This document shows positions 58,437 through 64,000 of a stretch of DNA of 64,000 nt, piece by piece. The stretch's first letter is position 1. Each line of letters begins with the position of its first letter. Below the pieces are notes generated by a model. The model searched no databases. It saw only the letters and a list, made by a program, of their open reading frames with translations, and had not been told where the DNA came from. This DNA is from Prinsepia uniflora (taxonomy: Eukaryota > Streptophyta > Magnoliopsida > Rosales > Rosaceae), in NCBI GenBank assembly GCA_032719365.1, contig CM064875.1, positions 31,518,693 through 31,582,692 of the forward strand. The letters are read 5' to 3'. Both the position numbers and the translations under genes were made by a program.

Positions 58437-59840
58437 CTGTGAGTGGACCTTGTTTTCTAAATTGGTGCATGCATAAATGTTTATTATATGTTTTAAATAC
58501 TTTTTTGTGATGCCATGAGTGCATTTGGATGTGTAGTTACGTATAGGCACGTGTTTCGAGGTTTCAGCCCTATACGGTGCCTATACGGGTCTGTATTCTT
58601 TTATTGATCTAAATTAAATGGTTTTGGATTTCTAAAAGGATAAACTCGCGTATGAGACCCATTTGGTTTGGTCTCGGGGCATATGACTCTAGTTACGACC
58701 TACGGGTCTAAATCGTGGTCGCGGCGAGTGCTATGTGCACGGTGATCGACGATACGACGCTCGCCTCCGGATTGAGATGTGTTCCTTCCGAAGAGGTCAC
58801 GATGCACGATTCGTGGTCGGGCAGCCTAGGGAGGCTCGACTTTGGAGTGCTGACGTTTCAGGATATTGATCGGTGATGAGTGCACCATGATCTTGTGGTG
58901 GTCGCGTCGGTTGATACGTTCACGGCGACATACCAGGATTGGGGGCGGTCCTGGATGGATGGTTGCACGCATCACTATGATCGGAGTCGTGACTGACCCT
59001 TAGATATCGGGCACGATGCCCAGCTGATGTCATATGTTCGGGCACGAGACCTAGTTGTTTTACACTGATGATTTCGGGTCAGGGACCCTACATGGATTTC
59101 CAGGTTCATGACGGCTTATTGGAACCGGCATGAACCCATGTTATGTTATGGTGGTACATGACGGTTTATGGGAACCGGCATGAACCTTTGTCAGGTCATT
59201 CTGGTTCATGACGGTTTATGGGAATCGGCATGAACCTTGTTTAATGGATGTTAAGGATCATGACGGTTCAGGGGAACCGGGCATGAATGTTTATGTTATG
59301 TATATATATATATATATGTTCATCTACCTTCCTTTACTTGTTCTATTATCTCCTCCGGGGAGGGTCGTTGACCTGGGTGGACCCCGGAGTAGTCACAGAG
59401 CACTGACTGAGTGGGAGTCGCCCCAGTTGGGTTCCTTACTCTCTGGAAGGCTGGTTACTATAACCTCGGGTAGGGTCAGTGGTCTACGGACATTGACTTT
59501 GACTTTGAGAAGACTTGGATTTGAGACCCCGGGTAGCACGCGCGTAGCTTTGGAAACCGTGACAGGATTGGTTGTGTGAATTATATGTGTATATGATATA
59601 AATATGATATATGAGATGATATATGATGTGTGTTTACACAAGTTTTGGGCCGTGTCCCTTATGGTTGGTTTCTTATGATTTGGGCCGAGTTCTTTCTGGA
59701 TTTGGGCAGTGGCCCACATGGTCGTTTTCATTATGGTTTCTTTGCTTAATGGTTTTCGAATGCATGCATGCTTTTTAGTGAAGGGTCCAAATTTCTTCTT
59801 ATGAAATGTTTTTATAAACTCTTGTTTTGTCCACTCACAG
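58437..59840 (+). repeat. Inverted-pair segment in copy J 3' LTR
   Basis: Both 12-bp ends perfect. At 1404 bp it is about 370 bp longer than in the 5' LTR of the same element, the difference being mainly the hairpin array and the (TA)n zone. Confidence 0.62.
59103..59290 (+). repeat. Array of GGTTCATG...CATGAACC hairpins
   Basis: Four units of ~34 bp at ~50-bp spacing. Outer stems: GGTTCATG/CATGAACC (59103-59136), GGTACATG/CATGAACC with one mismatch (59153-59186), GGTTCATG/CATGAACC (59203-59236) and a decayed GGATCATG/CATGAATG. Each has an inner stem CGGTT/AACCG or similar. Confidence 0.8.
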
Positions 59841-60051
59841 CTTTTAATGTTTTGACTGCCCTTCAGGTTGACATCGGATGTGGACTGTCGCAGAGACCGA
59901 GATATCACATACCTCCTCTGGATCCTACCGTACTCTGATAGCCCGGGAGGGCAAAGGTCGAAAATATCCCTTGTCTGACACTTCGTGTCAGACGGGAGCA
60001 GGGTCATCCCGCTTTAATCCCGGGGGGATTGGGATGGGTCATGTCAGCTCG

Positions 60052-60887
60052 ACCCTCAACGACCGCTCCACCCATCTCGTCTTCTCTGTGACTCGTTCCA
60101 TCTTGCCCTCACAGTCACTGCCGCGTCACTCACCAAGGACAACGGGAGAGTTCTAGATTGATCTCTCAGTCTCGCCCCTCACACGACCCTTCACATTCCT
60201 TTCCAAACAACACGATCGATCGATCTGGTTGAGTAAAGAAAGCAAAAGTGAATGAAACGCAGAACGCTGCGTTTCATTTCATTCCTTTTATTTTTTTAAC
60301 GTTTTTTAACCCCTTTTTTATGCTTAAACATAGATTATTATTTACTAATTATGCTTAAACATATATTAGTAAATATTAAAGATTTTATTTTTCTGCTTAA
60401 CATTTAAGCCTAAACCTTTTTTTACCATATATTACCAAATATTAAAAAAATCAAACATTTATTATTTGGTAAAATATGTCTTAGTATTTGGTAAATATCA
60501 AATATTGAACATATATTACCATATAATACCATATATAAAAAAAAGTTGAGCCTTAAACTTTTTTTTTTCAAAATTACAAATTTATTATTGGTAAAATGTA
60601 TTTTAGTAATATATGTTTTAATACAAAATATGGCTTAACTTATATATTTGGTAATATATGTTTTAATTTAGAATACATGTTTAATGTAAAAAATGGCTTA
60701 ACTCACCTATTTAGTAATAAATTTTTTAATTTAGGAATATACGTTTTAATTTAAATAATTTAAATAACGTGATTATAATTTAGAATTATTATTAAAAAAA
60801 AAATTATTATTTGTATTTTTATTATTATTATTATTATTTGGCATTATCAAAGTCTAATTATTTTTCATGTAAATTAGACTTCGTAAT
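60052..60887. other. AT-rich sequence upstream of the hAT pseudogene
   Basis: The first ~190 bp continue the pre-J sequence (joined across the GCTCG duplication). The rest is very AT-rich with repeated TTTGGTAAnATATGTTTTAAT-like pieces. A perfect hairpin, AATGAAACGCAG-AACG-CTGCGTTTCATT, lies at 60251-60278. I could not find hAT terminal inverted repeats or an 8-bp duplication here. Confidence 0.4.
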
Positions 60888-63652
60888 ATGGCTAGTGGAA
60901 GTGCAAGTGAAAGCCGCCCAAGACCTAGACGAATTGACCCAGCATAGAAATATGCCATTGCAATTCCTGGACATAAAACGATGTTGTATGTTCGTTTTGT
61001 CAACTTTAGCTCCAGAGTGGAGGCATAATGCGATTAAAATTTCATCTAGCAGATGTTGAGCCGAAAAAAAAAATGTTCAAAAATGCAAAGAAGTACCTAA
61101 AGCTATTAGGGATGAGGTCAGAGTATGGATCAAAAGTAAAGATGCTGCTAAACAGAATAAGAATATGATTGGTGAGAACATATGAGTTGGCTTGAGAGGT
61201 GATCCACTGGGCGCTCAAATGAGCATTCAGATTAACGATAGCGATGATGAAGAAGATGATGATGGATTTACTTATCCTACAGATTTGCATAGATCTGAGA
61301 GAGTAGCATATCGCTTTGCTGTAAATGCATCGAGGGATGAGGCACGGCAAAGTGTTGACACTTATGGAGTTGGTACCATGTGTGGTGCTCAAGGAGCAAG
61401 TAGTAGACATCAACAACCTCAACAAATGCGTTGGTCACAAAGTTTGCGTGATCCATTTCCAATTTCCCCATAACTAAAGCTCTACAAAACCGCACGAAGT
61501 CAACAGATGACTATAAAATCTATGCGGAAAGGGACGAAAGTGAAGTTGGGTCGATACATAAGCAAATTTTTTATATATGTAGGTGTGGCTCCAAATAAAG
61601 CCAACTCTCATCATTTTAAGAATATGATTATTGAAGCCCAACGGTTAGCTATTATAATAAATTTATTAATGATATATTTTTATTTAAATTATGAAATATC
61701 ATTAAATGCTAGCTTATGTTTTGGTTTGCAGGTGAAGGCGTGCCCACTCCTTCTCCATATGAAGTGAAAAATAAATATCTTTGTATGGAGTATGAATATA
61801 TGATGGCGTATGTGGAGGAACAAAAGAGACAATAGGAAACTTATGAATGTACCATAATGTGTGATGGTTGGACCGGTCCAACGAAGTTATGCATAATCAA
61901 CTTCATGGTATATAGTAAGGGTTCAACTGTATTTCTCAAGTCAGTTGATTCTTCCAAAAGGCATAAAGACTATTTGTACATACGAAATTTGTTGAAAGGA
62001 GTTGTTCAGGAGGTTGGAGTACAAAATGTTGTACAAATCATTACTGATAATGGTTCAAACTTTAAGAAGGCTGGAAAAGAGATGATGACGATGTATCATA
62101 TCTATTGGACTCTTTGTGCAGCTCATTGTATAGACCTAATATTTGAAGATATTAGGAAGAATGAGACAAGGTCGATCATCATAAAAAATGCTAGGCATGT
62201 AACTAACTACATCTATAATCATTTATGGTTACTAGCTGAGATGCATGATTTTTGTCAATGAGACTTAGTTCTTCCTGGTGCAACAAGGATCGCAACCAAC
62301 TGTATTTGCATAAATAGTATAGTAAAGCATAAAATTAGCCTTAGGAGATTGTTTACAGATGATCAATGACATGGTAGCCCATTGCGTATAAAAGTGGAAG
62401 GTAAGAGGGTTGAGGCTCATATCCTCGATCAAACATTCTGGGAGTCCTTGGAAATGATGCAGTCCATATATGAACCTTTATACAACATCCTTCGAATTTT
62501 TGATACAGAGGTACTCCCAACCATGTCAATCTTGTATGATATGTTCAATCAAATGAAAGAAAAGACAACCTGTCTTAAAGGAAAGAAATGGGTCCTCAAA
62601 ATCAAACAAGAGTGATGGGAAAAAACATTAGTGCATCAATTATATGCCAATGGTATATTTCTATCTTATTGAACTAGTTAATATTTTATTTTATTGTTGT
62701 TTACTAAGAAAATTTCATTCATGATTTACAGCTTATTACTTGAATCCAAGATATCAATATCAAGCAGGTGTTGGGCATGACTCCTATCTCGTGCAATCAG
62801 TTCAACAAGTATTCCTCAAACTGAATCCAAATGGCCAATTGGGTTTACAAAATTTTGGAAATGACGTAAGTTCACTACCAAATCTGAACCTTGATATTTT
62901 CAAAACTGTACATCTATTACATGATATTAACACAATTCTTAATGTAGTTGATCAACTTTAGAGATGGTCGAAAACATTTCGCTCACCTATGGTTGTACAA
63001 TCATGAACGACAATGCCCTCAGGTATATGCTTATATTTAACTTGATATTGTATGAATTAGCACTTTATAATGCCTCTTACATTAAACTTGATATTGACAG
63101 CGGAGTGGCGGGAACTATATGGCCAAGCTTCTCATGTCTTACAAAAAATTCCAATTCGTATATTATCACAAACGGCATCATCTTCAGCATGTGATAGAAA
63201 TTGGAGTACATTTTCTTTAAATCATACAAAGCAAAGACATCACCTTGCGTATTCAAAGTTAGAACAACTTGTTTTCTACTATTACAACATGAAGCTCAAG
63301 TTAAGAGATGACAAAGCTGAATCTAGTAAAGTTGTGGAAGAAGACTACGTTGACCTTTTGGAAATTGCTAGTCAACACGTGGAAGGTAATGAGGTTGATC
63401 CACTTCAAGCATGGATTATGCCAGCTCATTTAGGTGATGATAGAGGAAGGCATGACCCTCGAGTAGCCCATCTTGCTAGTGAACAAGGTGTTAATGTCGA
63501 TAGAGTTTTATTTGAAGAAGTGGGGAGTGAGGAAGTAGGAAGTGAGCAGGAGATGTCTTCATCGGAGAGATCAATTCTTGGTTCTACTGCTAGACGTGAC
63601 TTGAGATCTAATGCTACTAGTGAGGGACTACATCAAAATAAATCTACAGATT

Positions 63653-63723
<71 letters not shown>

Positions 63724-63939
63724 AGAGATGTTGTTGAGACAAACGATGAGGACAAGGATGACGGAGGGAATGATGACTGGGGAAATGAACATGTATCCGA
63801 AACATATGCAACCTTGAGCCGATTTACTGGAAAGGCAGATTTCACTCATGCCACCCATGATTATGATCATGGATGTAGAGAATGTGGAGTAGGAATTGGT
63901 GGTGTTGGGAAAGATTACTCGAACATGCAACATATATGA
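60888..63939 (+). pseudogene. Broken hAT-superfamily transposase gene (BED, DUF659, hAT-C)
   Basis: Relic of a plant hAT transposase, a nuclear DNA-binding cut-and-paste enzyme. Visible parts in order: start MASGSASESRPRPRRIDPA then a stop where Trp is expected (60945). A BED zinc finger follows in a shifted frame (CSFC at 60989-61000; RLKFHLA at 61031). After a further shift at an A10 run (61064-61073) comes NVQKCKEVPKAIRDEV. GVAPNKANSHHFKNM lies near 61584. A DUF659 core begins at GEGVPTPSPYEV (61731) and includes TIMCDGWTGPT and IITDNGSNFKKAGKEM. The C-terminal dimerisation region contains AEWRELYGQ (63101) and SQTASSSACDRNWSTF (63166). Introns: a near-intact one at 62653-62731 and one at 63023-63100 keep frame; one near 61644-61731 is out by one base. 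In-frame stops (61833, 62259, 62367, 62613, 62959) and frameshifts exclude function. No terminal repeats were seen. Confidence 0.9.
63655..63720 (+). repeat. (GAT)22 microsatellite coding poly-Asp
   Basis: Twenty-two uninterrupted GAT codons in the acidic tail after the hAT dimerisation region. An Asp-rich tail is common in this transposase group, but purity at this length points to recent slippage, as expected in a gene no longer under selection. Confidence 0.95.
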
Positions 63940-64000
63940 AGGTTATGTAAACCCATCTTCTGAGGATTCCATGGCAATTAGTTTTGAGTCAATGAGTTTA
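63940..64000. other. Sequence after the hAT frame
   Basis: 61 bp with no recognisable feature. The transposon's 3' terminal repeat, if present, lies beyond the window. Confidence 0.5.

Larger units (their letters stand above)
53299..60046 (+). mobile_element. Sense LARD copy J
   Basis: Flanked by GCTCG (53294-53298 and 60047-60051). It has a complete 5' LTR (53299-56155), a primer-binding site, 1.9 kb of internal domain, and a 3' LTR lacking its first ~1.2 kb. The internal domain passes straight into mid-LTR sequence at about 58050, so one deletion removed the internal 3' end, the purine tract and the U3 tip. No gag or pol. Confidence 0.92.
58050..60046 (+). repeat. 3' LTR of copy J, lacking U3 start
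   Basis: Starts at the position equal to about 54492 of the 5' LTR. It keeps the inverted pair (58437-58448, 59829-59840) and the pre-PBS hairpin (59973-59993). Relative to the 5' LTR it has additional GGTTCATG hairpin units (59103-59290). Confidence 0.9.

Noticed and set aside
1..60046. More than a hundred open frames of 60-200 codons on both strands
   Set aside because: They overlap each other, lack recognisable domains, sit in LTRs and non-coding internal domains, and recur only because the DNA repeats recur. Only the gypsy tail and hAT frames show family motifs.
63611..63817. Met-rich or Ile/Ser-rich proteins from the GAT tract
   Set aside because: Out-of-frame or antisense readings of the microsatellite. 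The Asp frame is the one continuous with the transposase.

Overview
This 64-kb window is a heterochromatin-like stretch of a large flowering-plant genome. The species cannot be placed. I find no intact host gene. Almost everything is LTR retrotransposon sequence of one unusual family, copies A to K here. The LTRs are long (about 2.2-3.4 kb, most near 3 kb). They start TGTAACGACCC and end GTCCTGTCA in element sense. A primer-binding site of initiator-Met type (TGGTATCAGAGC) follows the 5' LTR, and a purine tract (AAGGGGGAAGA) precedes the 3' LTR. The 2-4 kb between LTRs carries no recognisable gag or pol in any copy, so these are non-autonomous 'large retrotransposon derivatives' (LARDs). The end of the internal domain resembles the 3' end of Ty3/gypsy chromovirus polyproteins, so an autonomous gypsy partner is the likely source of proteins (inference).

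Layout: 1-353 and 7826-9374 are the internal domain of a sense copy (B), split by a complete antisense copy A (354-7820, target duplication TTGGA). A truncated LTR (9375-~11475), a second internal domain (~11476-14135) and an internally deleted LTR (14136-14356) follow, giving an internal-LTR-internal-LTR chain. From ~14370 to 40978 lies antisense copy C. Its right LTR was entered by sense copy D (21306-40052, duplication CCTAT), and D's 3' LTR was entered by antisense copy F (30857-39927, duplication GTAAG): a three-level nest. From 40979 to 49551 are decayed LTR pieces (G, K), an antisense LTR (I) and a solo LTR (H, 46031-48219, duplication TGAAG) inserted into I. From 49552 to 53293 is a different AT-rich sequence holding the 3' tail of an Athila/Ogre-like gypsy element. 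Copy J (53299-60046, duplication GCTCG) follows. The last 3 kb (60888-63939) is a broken hAT DNA-transposase gene with a pure (GAT)22 tract.

The most interesting signal is inside the LTRs. They are packed with short inverted repeats whose loops stay the same while the two arms change together: CCT-loop hairpins in F, GAGT/GGGT hairpins in D, GGTTCATG hairpins in J, I and H, and a hairpin just before the primer-binding site in most copies. A similar three-hairpin array sits in the unrelated AT-rich block at 50319-50463. Nearly every fuller LTR also carries CTGTGAGTGGAC and its exact or near-exact reverse complement GTCCACTCACAG 0.7-1.5 kb apart, each beside a TGCATGCA palindrome. In element sense these read as a splice donor and acceptor that are complementary to each other. 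I treat these as evidence for a structured, possibly spliced, non-coding retrotransposon RNA; none of it has been tested computationally here.
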